In this document: piece by piece, positions 1 to 8,583 of the stretch | How the letters are laid out: each line of letters opens with the position of its first letter | Numbering within the stretch: position 1 is the stretch's first letter | Source of the DNA: Bdellovibrionales bacterium | GTDB lineage: Bacteria > Bdellovibrionota > Bdellovibrionia > Bdellovibrionales > UBA1609 | NCBI GenBank assembly: GCA_022842925.1 | Contig: JALHOQ010000011.1 | Coordinates: forward strand, 1-35,536 | Length of the DNA stretch: 35,536 bases | Reading direction: 5' to 3' | Program-made: the position numbers and the translations under genes | The notes under the pieces: generated by a model | The model's input: the letters and a program-made list of their open reading frames with translations, nothing else | Database searches by the model: none | What the model was told of the DNA's origin: nothing

Positions 1-549
1 GGATGGACCGGGCCGTGCGGGCGCATCGACGACAAACTGATTCGCCAGATCGCTGATGAGTCCTCGGCCTCCGGTCTCACCCGCGACGTTTATCTCTGCG
101 GGCCTACTGAGTTTATGAGTTCGGCCAAAAAAATCTTACTCGAAAAAAATCTTCCCCCGGATCGAATTCACATCGAGGACTTCGGCACGGACGTGCATAA
201 GCCCACTGCAACCGGACAAAAGGTCGAAGAGCACTGGACCTTTATTGGCCCGGCGAAGGTCACGGAAACGCCCGAAAAAATCATCGCCCAGATCAACGGC
301 GAGACTGTTGAAGTGGCGGCGAAAGAGGGTCAAAGCATTCTCGACACCCTACTTGAGGCCGGGGCCCAACCTCCCTATTCGTGCCTAGATGGCGCCTGCA
401 TGGCTTGCATGGCGAAGATTCAAGAGGGACGGGTGTATCAGGTGGATCCTGGAATTCTCACGGACGACAACGTGGTCAACTGCGAGGCCCTCACCTGCCA
501 GGCTAAACCGCTGTCTAGAATCGTCAAAGTCTCCTACGACAACCTGTAA
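1..549 (+). CDS. NAD(P)H oxidoreductase with C-terminal 2Fe-2S ferredoxin domain (PaaE/Hmp-like), 5'-truncated
   Basis: The reading frame is open from base 1, so the gene starts outside the window; about 182 residues remain. The first ~45 residues contain YLCGPTEFM, the end of the nucleotide-binding half of a ferredoxin-NADP reductase fold. The last ~90 residues are a plant-type 2Fe-2S ferredoxin domain: CLDGACMAC gives C-x4-C-x2-C, and a fourth Cys follows 29 residues later in ALTCQA. In this family, electrons pass from NAD(P)H through flavin to the 2Fe-2S cluster and on to an oxygenase or other acceptor. The order FNR then ferredoxin matches PaaE- and HmpX-like reductases. The partner oxygenase is not in the window, so the substrate pathway cannot be named. 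Confidence 0.9.
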   Translation, partial: GWTGPCGRIDDKLIRQIADESSASGLTRDVYLCGPTEFMSSAKKILLEKNLPPDRIHIEDFGTDVHKPTATGQKVEEHWTFIGPAKVTETPEKIIAQINGETVEVAAKEGQSILDTLLEAGAQPPYSCLDGACMACMAKIQEGRVYQVDPGILTDDNVVNCEALTCQAKPLSRIVKVSYDNL

Positions 550-579
550 GCGCCCGTAGTTTTCCGGCATTCTATAAAC

Positions 580-1707
580 ATGTATCGTCAACGGACGAAG
601 GCTTGGCTTTGCGTTCTTGGCACGCTGCTTTTTTTGCTGGCGTGGCCCGGGCCGGCGTCCGCCTCGCGCAACAGTTACCGCAACGCACACCCGATCGGGT
701 GGATGCATCTTCTTCCCGTCGGCGAAACCCCAGGATGGACTTTGCCTCAATGGGTGAATCTCGAGTTCAATCACGCCAACGTGTGGAATAAAGAGTTCGC
801 CATGACCGATCGGCGCTCGGGCTCCGTTTACACATATAAGGCCGACTTTGAGCAGAGCTCCGCCCTCCTCGAACTAGGTTGGGCGCTCAGCGAGGAAGTG
901 AGTCTCGCGCTCGAAATTCCCTACGCCAATCGCAATGGCGGCTTCCTCGATGACTTTATTGACCAGTTTCACGTGTTGATTGACAGCAACCGGTTTCTTC
1001 GCCATCTCAACGAACCCTTCGGCAACGACTTCTCGGTGCAAACCAACGGAGAGGAGCGCCTCACCTCCCAGCACGGCCAAGGAGTCGGCGGCCACAAGGT
1101 GAAAATGAAATGGTGGCTGTGGCAGCTCAAGAGCCCCACACCCGGCGTCTGCGACTGCGGCTTCTCTATCTCAGGCCAGGTCAAATTTCCGACGCAAAAG
1201 CGCGGCTTGGGTTTAAGTTCCGGCAGTAATGACTACAGTGGACTCGCTCACCTTGGCGTTCCTCTCGGCACACTGAGCGGCGCATGGATGACCGCCGCTT
1301 TCACCAAGATTGGAACTAACGAAACCTTCCACGGTTGGCCGCGCCGAACCTGGCTGCAGATGTATGAATTGTCGCTGGATATCGGATTCAATAAGAACTT
1401 TGGGATGATCCTGCAAGCCCGCACCGAGTCGCCACTGATGATGCGAGAGCACCTGATGTACAACTATACGACCCTTGACCCAGAAGGGCAAAGGGCCGAG
1501 CGCATCGCCTCGGGCTGGAACTCGCTTGTGGAATGGCGCGGCTCGCAGTCAATCGGTCTACGGTGGCGCTGGGGGCAAGGGAGTCAGGTCAATTTTCTGA
1601 TGATCGAGGATTGGGGTTTAGGCGACAAGGATGAACGGGCCGACAAACTCTACGTCAACAACGCGCCCGACGTGGCCTTCCTCTCGCAGCTGCACTTCGT
1701 CTTTTGA
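580..1707 (+). CDS. DUF3187-like predicted outer-membrane protein
   Basis: The 375-residue product begins with a clear Sec signal peptide (hydrophobic run at residues 9-24, cleavage near PASA-S). The remainder is rich in alternating aromatic and polar residues and ends in LHFVF, the terminal aromatic typical of beta-barrels. Segments such as NSYRNAHPIGWMHLLP and the spacing of short strands resemble DUF3187, a family of unknown function predicted to sit in the outer membrane. The ATG lies 31 bp after the upstream stop and has no good Shine-Dalgarno sequence. The gene may be co-transcribed with the reductase before it and tldD after it. Family assignment is from memory of the pattern; the function is unknown. 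Confidence 0.65.
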   Translation: MYRQRTKAWLCVLGTLLFLLAWPGPASASRNSYRNAHPIGWMHLLPVGETPGWTLPQWVNLEFNHANVWNKEFAMTDRRSGSVYTYKADFEQSSALLELGWALSEEVSLALEIPYANRNGGFLDDFIDQFHVLIDSNRFLRHLNEPFGNDFSVQTNGEERLTSQHGQGVGGHKVKMKWWLWQLKSPTPGVCDCGFSISGQVKFPTQKRGLGLSSGSNDYSGLAHLGVPLGTLSGAWMTAAFTKIGTNETFHGWPRRTWLQMYELSLDIGFNKNFGMILQARTESPLMMREHLMYNYTTLDPEGQRAERIASGWNSLVEWRGSQSIGLRWRWGQGSQVNFLMIEDWGLGDKDERADKLYVNNAPDVAFLSQLHFVF

Positions 1708-1752
1708 TTCCACAAGGTTGCAAAAAACCAAGAGGCACCTTAACGTCTTTGC

Positions 1753-3129
1753 ATGATTGTAAACGACTCTATTTTAAACAAAGTGATTGAACAGGCGATC
1801 GCCGCCGGCGCCGACTTCGCCGAGGTGTATTTGGAAGATACGCAAACTCGCCAATTCTCTTATTTGAATTCGCGGCCCGACAAAGCGGTTTCGGGCCATA
1901 CGCTAGGCGCGGGAATCCGTGTCCTCAGCGGCACGGAGCAGATTTACACCTACACAAATGATTTATCCGAAGAAGGCCTGTTGCGCGCGGCCGCGCAAGC
2001 GGGTGCCGCATTGAAAGTCCGCTCCAAAGGAAAGTTTGCTGCGCCCTTAAAATTGGAGAGCCTGTCTGGCCCCACGCCGGTCCGAGTTTCCGCCGCCGAT
2101 AAGCAATGGTCCAATCTGAAACTGATGGACGAAGCGGCGCGATCAGTGAGCTCACTGATCACGCAGGTCAATGCGGCCCTGAATGAAAATCGCAAGCACG
2201 TGCAAGTTTTCAACTCGGAAGGTGTGAACCGCGAGGAGAGGCGCAACTATTTGAACGCGTTCGCCTTCGCTTACGCGGAAGATCAAGGAAATAAGGAAAG
2301 CGGTTATGAACGCACGGCCTTTCTTGGCAGCGGCGACGACTGGGACAAAGTGAACTTTCGTGAAATCGCCGAAACCGCCGCCGCCCAATCGCTGCGGATT
2401 TTAAAAGCCGAATGGGCACCGGCCGGAGAGATGCCGGTTTTGATCGACTCCGCCTTTGGCGGGGTGATTTTTCATGAAGCTTGCGGACATGGTCTTGAAA
2501 CCACATCCGTCGCGCGTGATGCTTCGGTGTTCGCTGGAAAACTAAATGAGAAAGTGGCGCACGAAAGCGTGACCGCGATTGACGATGGAACTTTGGTTAA
2601 CGAAAATGGCTCGCTCGAGATGGACGATGAAGGCGAAACCACTCAGCGCACCGTTTTGATTGAGAAGGGTATCTTGAAAAGCTATATTGTCGACCGCCTG
2701 GGCGCTCGTAAGACGGGCTTTAAAATCACCGGCAGCGGCCGACGCCAAGACTACCGCTTCGCACCCACATCGCGCATGCGAAATACTTTTATCGCTCCCG
2801 GAAATTCCACCTTCGAAGAGATGTTGAAGGATATCGACTACGGCCTCTACGCTAAAAACTTGGGCGGCGGGTCTGTTGTGCCGGGAACCGGGTCCTACAA
2901 TTTCGCGGTGAACGAGGCCTTTCTTGTTCGCAACGGTAAAATCGAAAAACAAGTCAAAGGCGCAAGCCTGATCGGCACGGGTATCGAAACCCTCGGCCGA
3001 ATTGTAAAGGTCGGTCAGGAGCTGAAGCTGGCCCCCGGGACTTGCGGTTCGGTGAGCGGGATGATTCCCGTGACCGTCGGTCAACCTCCGCTTCTCGTGT
3101 CGAAGCTGACCGTGGGAGGGAAGGTATGA
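1753..3129 (+). CDS. tldD: TldD metalloprotease subunit
   Basis: This 458-residue protein has the TldD/PmbA architecture. The zinc motif HEACGH (H241, E242, H246) is followed by GLE, and the C-terminal ACG/GQP block (GTCGSVSG, then PVTVGQPPLL) supplies the Cys that is a third metal ligand in the Escherichia coli enzyme. TldD and TldE form a heterodimer that degrades unfolded peptides and, in some species, processes ribosomal peptides such as microcin B17. The downstream gene is the TldE partner, and the two overlap by ATGA, so translation is probably coupled and the subunits made in equal amounts. No peptide-toxin precursor gene was seen nearby, which fits a housekeeping role. Confidence 0.93.
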   Translation: MIVNDSILNKVIEQAIAAGADFAEVYLEDTQTRQFSYLNSRPDKAVSGHTLGAGIRVLSGTEQIYTYTNDLSEEGLLRAAAQAGAALKVRSKGKFAAPLKLESLSGPTPVRVSAADKQWSNLKLMDEAARSVSSLITQVNAALNENRKHVQVFNSEGVNREERRNYLNAFAFAYAEDQGNKESGYERTAFLGSGDDWDKVNFREIAETAAAQSLRILKAEWAPAGEMPVLIDSAFGGVIFHEACGHGLETTSVARDASVFAGKLNEKVAHESVTAIDDGTLVNENGSLEMDDEGETTQRTVLIEKGILKSYIVDRLGARKTGFKITGSGRRQDYRFAPTSRMRNTFIAPGNSTFEEMLKDIDYGLYAKNLGGGSVVPGTGSYNFAVNEAFLVRNGKIEKQVKGASLIGTGIETLGRIVKVGQELKLAPGTCGSVSGMIPVTVGQPPLLVSKLTVGGKV

Positions 3130-4466
3130 ACAGCGTAGATCAGGCGATCGACTACATATTGAGTTCGGCCGCCCGCCGGTCCACCCCAGTCGAAATTCTC
3201 GCCAATGAGAGAAAGAACACGTCGGTGTCCGTTCAGGGCCGAAAAGTGGAACAATTCTCCTTCGCCGAAACGCGACAGGTAGGAGTACGTATAATCAACG
3301 GCCATCATGAAGGCTTAGCTTATTCGGAAAGTCTGGAACCCCAGAGCCTCGATGAAATGTTGACCGAGGCGATTAGCAATTCGCGGGTCATAAAAAAACC
3401 TTACGCCTCAACCCTACGCGGCGGGGGAGCACATCCCTCAATGGACTTTATTTACAACCCGAGCCTCGATACCGTGTCGGCTGAGGAAAAGGTGCAAGAG
3501 GCCCTAAATATGGAGGCCGCGGCATTTGATTTTGATCCACGCATCTCCAATGTGGCCTACGCGATTTACCGCGACGTTTGGATTCGCAACACCATCGCCA
3601 ACAGCAGTGGTTTGCGCGCGAATTTTCAAGCCAACTCCTGTTCGGCCGGCATTATGTGCCTGGCCAAGGACAGCGAGGGCAATGTTTCGGCCGGCGAGTT
3701 TACGGTCTCCCGCGATTTTGGCCAGCTCGGCGCGATCGCCAACGCCAAGCACGCGGCCAAGCGGACCCTCGACCGTCTGGGCGCACGCCGCCCAACTACG
3801 GGCCGTTATACGATTGTATTTGAAAATCGCATCGCGGAACATCTGATCGAAATGGTGGGCAGCTACTTCAGCGCGAAAGCGGTGGACGATGGCACTTCAC
3901 CTCTCAAAGGCAAACTCGGGCAGAAGATCTTCTCCGATGCCTTTACCCTAGCTGATGATCCGGCCCATGCCCTGGGCAATGCTTCGCGCCCCTTTGACGA
4001 TGAAGGTTATGTCGGGCACAAAATTCCCCTTGTGCAGAATGGTCGGGTGGAGAACTACCTGACCAATTCCGTTCTCGCGGCTAAAATGAAACTCCCACAT
4101 ACGGCCCACGCCTCGCGCTCGCCGTCGAGCGATCTTGGCGTGAGCCCCAGCAATCTAATTGTCGAGCCCGGAAGCAAAAGTCTTCCGGAACTGCTTAAGG
4201 CCGACGGCCGGGTCATCCTGATCACCAGCATTCTCGGTATGGCGGGCTTTCGGCACACGTCCGGGGACTTTTCACTACCCGTGGAAGGATTTCTCTTCGA
4301 GAACGGCAAACAGGTTCACGGTCTTAAAGACTTTTTAATTTCGGGCAATATGCTCCAGTTGCTGAATTCGATTGAAGCCGTGGGTGGGGATGCGTTAATG
4401 CCGCTGGGGTCCGTCATTTGCCCTTCCCTGCTAGTTCGTGATTTGAATGTATCTGGAGCATCTTAG
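3126..4466 (+). CDS. tldE: TldE/PmbA subunit
   Basis: The 446-residue product is the partner of TldD. The chosen ATG at 3126 overlaps the tldD stop (ATGA); a longer upstream extension in the same frame would lie inside tldD and is not needed. Like other TldE/PmbA proteins it lacks the HExxxH zinc motif of TldD and keeps the family fold: the N-terminal segment RKVEQFSFAETRQVGVRII and the C-terminal block with SRSPSSDLGVSPSNLIVEPG. In the known complex TldE is the non-catalytic half that shapes the substrate channel. A very good GAGGAGG follows the stop and serves the next gene, so the operon may continue. Confidence 0.92.
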   Translation: MNSVDQAIDYILSSAARRSTPVEILANERKNTSVSVQGRKVEQFSFAETRQVGVRIINGHHEGLAYSESLEPQSLDEMLTEAISNSRVIKKPYASTLRGGGAHPSMDFIYNPSLDTVSAEEKVQEALNMEAAAFDFDPRISNVAYAIYRDVWIRNTIANSSGLRANFQANSCSAGIMCLAKDSEGNVSAGEFTVSRDFGQLGAIANAKHAAKRTLDRLGARRPTTGRYTIVFENRIAEHLIEMVGSYFSAKAVDDGTSPLKGKLGQKIFSDAFTLADDPAHALGNASRPFDDEGYVGHKIPLVQNGRVENYLTNSVLAAKMKLPHTAHASRSPSSDLGVSPSNLIVEPGSKSLPELLKADGRVILITSILGMAGFRHTSGDFSLPVEGFLFENGKQVHGLKDFLISGNMLQLLNSIEAVGGDALMPLGSVICPSLLVRDLNVSGAS

Positions 4467-4478
4467 AGGAGGTTCCCG

Positions 4479-4769
4479 ATGTTGAGATTTTTGTTTGTGC
4501 TTTTTGCGGTGGCTGCGATTTCGGCCTGCGCTTCCCGCTCGGTTTTGCCTGACGTGAAAGAAGTTAAAGTGAGTCGCGACAATCCGGGCAAGGATTGTAA
4601 GGAAATGGGTCCGATTTCCGGTACCACCATGACGGCCAAAGGAACGCAGGAAGAAGCGTTGGCCGATCTTAAGAAAGAGGCTGCTCATAAAGGGGCCAAC
4701 TACGTGGTTGTAAAACAATACTCTTCCTACGGCACAACGGTTACGGGTACCGCTTACGAATGTCCCTGA
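4479..4769 (+). CDS. Small lipoprotein, DUF4156-like (YjeI/RcsF-like)
   Basis: This 96-residue protein has a lipoprotein signal peptide ending in a lipobox (AISAC, Cys17), so it should be lipid-anchored in the envelope. The mature part has the pattern of DUF4156 proteins such as E. coli YjeI: a central Cys (DCKEMGPISG), a helix ALADLKKEAAHKGANYVVV, and a closing Cys (YECP) that could form a disulfide. GAGGAGG lies 6 bases before the ATG, an excellent ribosome binding site directly after the tldE stop. The 3' end overlaps the next gene by 10 bp. The role of the family is unknown; RcsF, a related fold, senses envelope stress. Confidence 0.8.
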   Translation: MLRFLFVLFAVAAISACASRSVLPDVKEVKVSRDNPGKDCKEMGPISGTTMTAKGTQEEALADLKKEAAHKGANYVVVKQYSSYGTTVTGTAYECP

Positions 4770-5209
4770 TCTGGGCTGCTTTATTTTTACCTCTGAACGA
4801 CATTACAACCACGCCTGAAAAGGCGCCGGTCTTTGTTGAAATCGGCAAGCTCGAGGCCCATCAGGGCAAGAATATGACCTACGACATGGGCTTACGCGAA
4901 AAACAGCGTGAGCTTTATCCCGACCTCGATGCACTCCGCTCAGGAAAGAGCGCCGAGCAAATGTTCCAACTGGTGGTGAACCTAGCCAAAGCGCAAGAGG
5001 GTTGGAAGATCGTCAATACCGACGAGGCGAATTTCCGTTTAGAGGCGACGACCACCACCGCGTTACTAAAATTTGTCGATGATGTGGTGATTGAGGTTCG
5101 TCCGGAACCCGATGGTTCAACAGTACACATGCGTTCTAAGTCGCGCGTCGGACGCAGCGACCTAGGAGCCAACTACAAACGAATTAAAAAATTCCTGAGT
5201 CTTCTTTAG
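4760..5209 (+). CDS. DUF1499 family protein
   Basis: The 149-residue product carries the DUF1499 signature near its C-terminus: FVDDVVIEV, then MRSKSRVGRSDLGANYKRI. The N-terminus has only a short hydrophobic stretch (residues 2-12), so a weak signal peptide or anchor is possible. The start overlaps the end of the DUF4156-like gene by 10 bp and has no Shine-Dalgarno sequence of its own, which suggests translational coupling. The 3' end overlaps the convergent esterase gene by 48 bp. DUF1499 proteins are widespread and uncharacterised. Here the gene travels with a small lipoprotein, which hints at an envelope role but does not prove it. Confidence 0.82.
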   Translation: MSLIWAALFLPLNDITTTPEKAPVFVEIGKLEAHQGKNMTYDMGLREKQRELYPDLDALRSGKSAEQMFQLVVNLAKAQEGWKIVNTDEANFRLEATTTTALLKFVDDVVIEVRPEPDGSTVHMRSKSRVGRSDLGANYKRIKKFLSLL

Positions 5210-5830
5210 GACCGGCATAGGGATCTCATGGGCCCCGGAGAAACTCACCAATTGGCCTTGCGCACCTGAGGATTTCAGCAATTCATAAAGCTTCTGGCCA
5301 GCCGAAAACGGAAGCACTTGGTCCGCGGTGCCATGACTTTGAATAAAGCGTTTGCCCTTTAAGCCCGTGGCCATCTTAGTCCAACCCGGCTGATCGAGAA
5401 GAACTCCGGAATAAAGAATCAATCCATCGACGGTTTCGGGTTCATGCATGGCCAGATCGGTGGCGACCATGGCCCCTTGTGAAAATCCCCCCAAAATCAG
5501 CTTTTCTGGATTCAAATGAAAAATCAGCTCACTCACGAGCTTGCGCGATAGATCCAAACCGGGCGGCCGGATCTGCGTAAAATCGACACCCACTTCCAAT
5601 TCGCGAAGCGAGATCGGAAACCATCCCCGGCCCGTCCATCCGGGTCCGATTGGCACCTCCAATGGCGCTTCCGGAAAGTAAAATGTCCACTGGCCCTCCG
5701 GATCAATCATATCGGCTAAAGGTGCGAGATCGCTGGCATCCGCGCCGAATCCATGGAGGAGGACTGTCACGCGGTTGGACACCTCCCCTTCTCGTTTTAG
5801 ACACCTAAGCTGGCCTATCTTTTCAAACAT
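5162..5830 (-). CDS. Alpha/beta hydrolase, carboxylesterase/phospholipase type
   Basis: This 222-residue protein is a compact esterase of the Abhydrolase_2 type. The oxyanion segment LLHGFGADASDL (from residue 24) precedes the nucleophile elbow GGFSQGA (Ser117), then SHGTADQVLPF (Asp170) and GAHEIP (His201), completing the Ser-Asp-His triad in the usual order. There is no signal peptide, so it should be cytoplasmic. It likely hydrolyses short-chain or lysophospholipid-like esters; the natural substrate is not evident. It is convergent with the DUF1499 gene and shares 48 bp with it. The start at 5830 leaves a short leader before the first beta strand, which is normal for the family. Confidence 0.88.
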   Translation of the reverse strand: MFEKIGQLRCLKREGEVSNRVTVLLHGFGADASDLAPLADMIDPEGQWTFYFPEAPLEVPIGPGWTGRGWFPISLRELEVGVDFTQIRPPGLDLSRKLVSELIFHLNPEKLILGGFSQGAMVATDLAMHEPETVDGLILYSGVLLDQPGWTKMATGLKGKRFIQSHGTADQVLPFSAGQKLYELLKSSGAQGQLVSFSGAHEIPMPVLKKTQEFFNSFVVGS

Positions 5831-5966
5831 GTCCCAGAATGAAACACAGATTGAGAAGTAGTGGAAGAGTGAATAACAATTTGTGAGAATGAATTCAGGC
5901 CAGGGGTGGCCGGATTACTACAGCGGTTCGTCTTGCGGAAAACCACATCATTTCACAGGGGTCTAT

Positions 5967-6173
5967 ATGGTGGAAAAACTATTCTACGAGACGAAGCCTT
6001 TTATCTTCTTAGCCATGGGCTGGGCCGCTATTCAAACCCAGACCATGATGACCGTCGGCCGCATTCCGGCCACCGTTCTTATGTTCTGCGGAATTTTGGT
6101 CCTGATCATGCGTCTGGCCTACCGCGGATATCTGGGCGATAAGACGCGCTCGCGCCACAAACGCAATTTCTAG
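5967..6173 (+). CDS. Small membrane protein, unknown function
   Basis: The 68-residue product has two likely membrane segments, about residues 8-25 and 31-50, and a basic C-terminal tail (KTRSRHKRNF). This start is preferred over the in-frame ATG at 5883 because AGGGG lies 5-9 bases upstream and the protein then begins just before the first hydrophobic stretch. I do not recognise a family. It stands alone between a minus-strand esterase and the DUF2914 gene 51 bp downstream, with which it may be co-transcribed. A small inner-membrane protein is as far as the sequence goes. Confidence 0.6.
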   Translation: MVEKLFYETKPFIFLAMGWAAIQTQTMMTVGRIPATVLMFCGILVLIMRLAYRGYLGDKTRSRHKRNF

Positions 6174-6224
6174 TTTTACTCGCCGAAAATAGCGCGGTTA
6201 TAATCAGGTCTTCCGCTTCCAAGG

Positions 6225-7367
6225 ATGGGCGCCATGGACCAAGCTCCCGCAAAACCGCGCTTGAATCAGTTGCGCGAATACTATGACAAGAACGAGCAAC
6301 GGCTCGCCATCGCCTTTTTTATCGGCGGGTTTATCTTTGATCTGATCACCTTGGATCGGATCGACTCCTGGGTCACCGTCGGCCAGCAGGTCGTGTACTT
6401 GCTGGTGATTCTCCTAGCCCTGATGCAGATGTTTTTTGAGGAGCTTAAGCCGCCCCTCGACACCAGCAAGATGATTTCGCTGAAGCGCTGGTATTACGAC
6501 TACCGAACGGCCGTCATCCACTTCTTCTTCGGAAACTTGCTGAACCTTTACACCATCTTCTTTTTTAAAAGCTCTTCGCTCTTGGTTTCGTTCGGCTTTT
6601 TGATCGTCATCGTGTTCTTACTGGTGGCCAACGAATCGGCGCGCTTTAAATCCCTGGGCCTGCCGTTCAAGTTCGGACTTCTCGCATTGTGTTTCCTGGC
6701 CTTCTTCTCACATATCGTGCCGATCTTTGTGGGCCAGATCGGGATGATCGTGTTTTTGTTTTCGATGGTGGTGGGGTGCTTGCCGCTGGTGGCTGTGGGA
6801 TGGTGGATTCAGACCTATGTGCCAACGGCGTTTGAAAAGGCGAAGAGCCAGATCCTGGTGCCCATGGGCGTGGTCTTGATCGCTTTCTTGGCGCTTTATA
6901 TTTTAAAGCTGATTCCGCCGGTTCCCTTGAGCGTGCCGTTCGTAGGCGTTTATCACTCGGTCGAGAGGGCGCAAGATCCCGAGAAGGGGCTGGTGTTTAA
7001 GCTGGGGCACGAGCGGCCGTGGTGGAAGTTTTGGCACAACGGCGATCAGTTCTTTCTGGCACAAAAGAATGACAAGATTCATGTCTTCTTCCGAGTCTTC
7101 TCTCCGGCGCGATTTGCCGATCAGGTATTGGTGCGCTGGTATTGGCGCGACAACCGCCTGGGTTGGGTGCTACAGGATTCAATTCCCATCAAAATCCACG
7201 GCGGCCGCGAGGAGGGCTTTCGCGGCTATGGTGTAAAGGGCAACTACCAGCCCGGCAAATGGAAAGTGCAAATCGAAACCACGGACGAACGCGAAATCGG
7301 CCGGGTCTACTTCGAGCTCGAAAGCACCCCTGAACAGCCGCGCACGTTTCAGTATGATGTGATGTGA
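6225..7367 (+). CDS. Multi-spanning membrane protein with C-terminal DUF2914 domain
   Basis: The 380-residue product has a polytopic N-terminal half, with about seven hydrophobic segments between residues 28 and 230. A soluble C-terminal domain follows, about residues 240-375. That domain matches DUF2914: YHSVERAQDPEKG, a central FFRVFSPARF segment, a VRWYWRDNRLGWV strand and a YQPGKWKVQIET motif near the end. DUF2914 is often attached to membrane regions in delta-type proteobacteria and has no established function. The gene is convergent with a small minus-strand membrane gene; their stops are only about 20 bp apart and sit in an inverted repeat. Confidence 0.8.
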   Translation: MGAMDQAPAKPRLNQLREYYDKNEQRLAIAFFIGGFIFDLITLDRIDSWVTVGQQVVYLLVILLALMQMFFEELKPPLDTSKMISLKRWYYDYRTAVIHFFFGNLLNLYTIFFFKSSSLLVSFGFLIVIVFLLVANESARFKSLGLPFKFGLLALCFLAFFSHIVPIFVGQIGMIVFLFSMVVGCLPLVAVGWWIQTYVPTAFEKAKSQILVPMGVVLIAFLALYILKLIPPVPLSVPFVGVYHSVERAQDPEKGLVFKLGHERPWWKFWHNGDQFFLAQKNDKIHVFFRVFSPARFADQVLVRWYWRDNRLGWVLQDSIPIKIHGGREEGFRGYGVKGNYQPGKWKVQIETTDEREIGRVYFELESTPEQPRTFQYDVM

Positions 7368-7390
7368 GCTCGGGCCGAATCGAAGCTCAC
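7364..7390. terminator. Possible bidirectional hairpin between convergent genes
   Basis: GTGAGCT (7364-7370) and AGCTCAC (7384-7390) form perfect 7-bp arms around a 13-base loop. The hairpin covers the stop codons of the DUF2914 gene on one strand and the small membrane gene on the other. Neither arm is followed by a strong T-run, so factor-independent termination would be weak at best. It may only be a chance stem. Confidence 0.3.
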
Positions 7391-7626
7391 CCTTCGGACT
7401 CAAATTTTTGCGTAACATCGCGCATAGGTGGACGAAGCCGTGGCTGTCGTTTGGTTCTCCAAACTACTATCCCAACCAACATCGCCGGGAGTACGGCCCA
7501 CCAATAGGCGCGCACGCCGACGGCGAGGACCTGCGCCCAGCGCATAATCAGCGGCAGAAAGCGCATCAACACCAACGCGCCAACCACAATTAAAATAAGC
7601 TTTACGAAGCTCAGGCCTCGAAACAT
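7387..7626 (-). CDS. Small membrane protein downstream of the prohibitin-like gene
   Basis: This 79-residue product has two hydrophobic segments (residues about 6-27 and 36-56) and a basic, Pro-rich tail (RTKRQPRLRPPMRD). I do not recognise a family. It begins 36 bp downstream of the prohibitin-like gene on the same strand, so the two probably form an operon. SPFH proteins often have a small membrane partner, and this gene is in the right place for one. That is inferred from position only. No stronger evidence, such as a Shine-Dalgarno sequence, was seen. Confidence 0.55.
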   Translation of the reverse strand: MFRGLSFVKLILIVVGALVLMRFLPLIMRWAQVLAVGVRAYWWAVLPAMLVGIVVWRTKRQPRLRPPMRDVTQKFESEG

Positions 7627-7662
7627 TAATTGCCCTTTAGATTTCCGATGGGGAGCAAGATA

Positions 7663-8466
7663 TTAGCACTGCTCCCCCCCCGCACCACCGCCAATGACCA
7701 GCGGAGAAATACCGTTCCACTTTTCAACAATCTGCAACTGCACTAAGCCCGGATTGTCTTGCACGGCACGTCCACGGACGCGAATGGCTTCGGCCTCACC
7801 CTTAGCGCGAATGATCGCGGTCTGCGCTTCAATTTCCGCTTTGGCTTGGGTAAACTTAGCTTTGGCGGCCTCTTGCTCCTGCACCATCTTGGCTTCGATG
7901 GCGGCCTCAAGCTCTTTGGAGAGCTTCACGTCTTGGATAACGATATCTTCGATGATCAGCAAGTCGCCGATCTTGGCGCGCGAAGATTCAAGAGTCTTGG
8001 CTTTGATCTCTTCCCGCTTTTTCACAATCTGCTCAGCGCTTTGCATGGCTGTGACTTCTTTAAGCGCCTCGCTCACGCGCGGAGCAATCAAGCTGTCGAA
8101 GGGGTCGCCGTGATAATCGCGAAACATCTTTACGATCTGACCTTCAGGAAGGCGGTAAAGAACTTTCAGCTCGACATTGATTTGTTGTAGATCCGACGAA
8201 TAGCACTCGGTGTTCGAAACAGTTGTACGCTGCCGCACCGAAATCGGAACAACCGTCGTCACGAAGGGCAACTTTAAGCCGAAACCCTCAGGGGCAAATA
8301 TCGAAGACACCTTACCCATGGTCACAAGCACACCACGATGCCCGGGCGGGATAATGTAGGTCGCACCCATAATAAAAATCGCCCCTAAAAAAACCGCAAG
8401 TGCCACCAGTATAGGCGATCGGCCGAGTTTGAGATTTCTAAGTAATTCTTCTGTTTGTCGGTCCAT
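7663..8466 (-). CDS. Prohibitin/band-7 (SPFH) family membrane protein
   Basis: The 267-residue product has one N-terminal membrane anchor (residues 17-40). An SPFH domain follows, beginning PPGHRGVLVTMGKVSSIFAPEGFGLKLP, then a long Ala/Glu/Lys-rich coiled coil (about residues 185-235). The C-terminal part (GEAEAIRVRGRAVQDNPGLVQLQIVEKWNG) is typical of prohibitin-like proteins. Members oligomerise into large membrane rings that scaffold lipid domains and often regulate FtsH-type proteases. Length and layout are normal for bacterial prohibitin homologues. AGGA lies upstream of the ATG. A small membrane gene follows in the same direction. The partner protease is not in the window. Confidence 0.9.
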   Translation of the reverse strand: MDRQTEELLRNLKLGRSPILVALAVFLGAIFIMGATYIIPPGHRGVLVTMGKVSSIFAPEGFGLKLPFVTTVVPISVRQRTTVSNTECYSSDLQQINVELKVLYRLPEGQIVKMFRDYHGDPFDSLIAPRVSEALKEVTAMQSAEQIVKKREEIKAKTLESSRAKIGDLLIIEDIVIQDVKLSKELEAAIEAKMVQEQEAAKAKFTQAKAEIEAQTAIIRAKGEAEAIRVRGRAVQDNPGLVQLQIVEKWNGISPLVIGGGAGGEQC

Positions 8467-8583
8467 CGTTTTTTATCCTTTTTGCTCGAGATGGGTAGGG
8501 TATAGGCCAATAAAATTGACCTGTATACTGCGATCGACGAGCCCAGGTGACGTACAATGTTCCAACTCGGCGGGCCGAGTGAA

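Noticed and set aside
2542-3084. 180-codon minus-strand frame opposite tldD
   Set aside because: The tldD frame contains the HExxxH and C-terminal motifs; the antisense frame has no family features.
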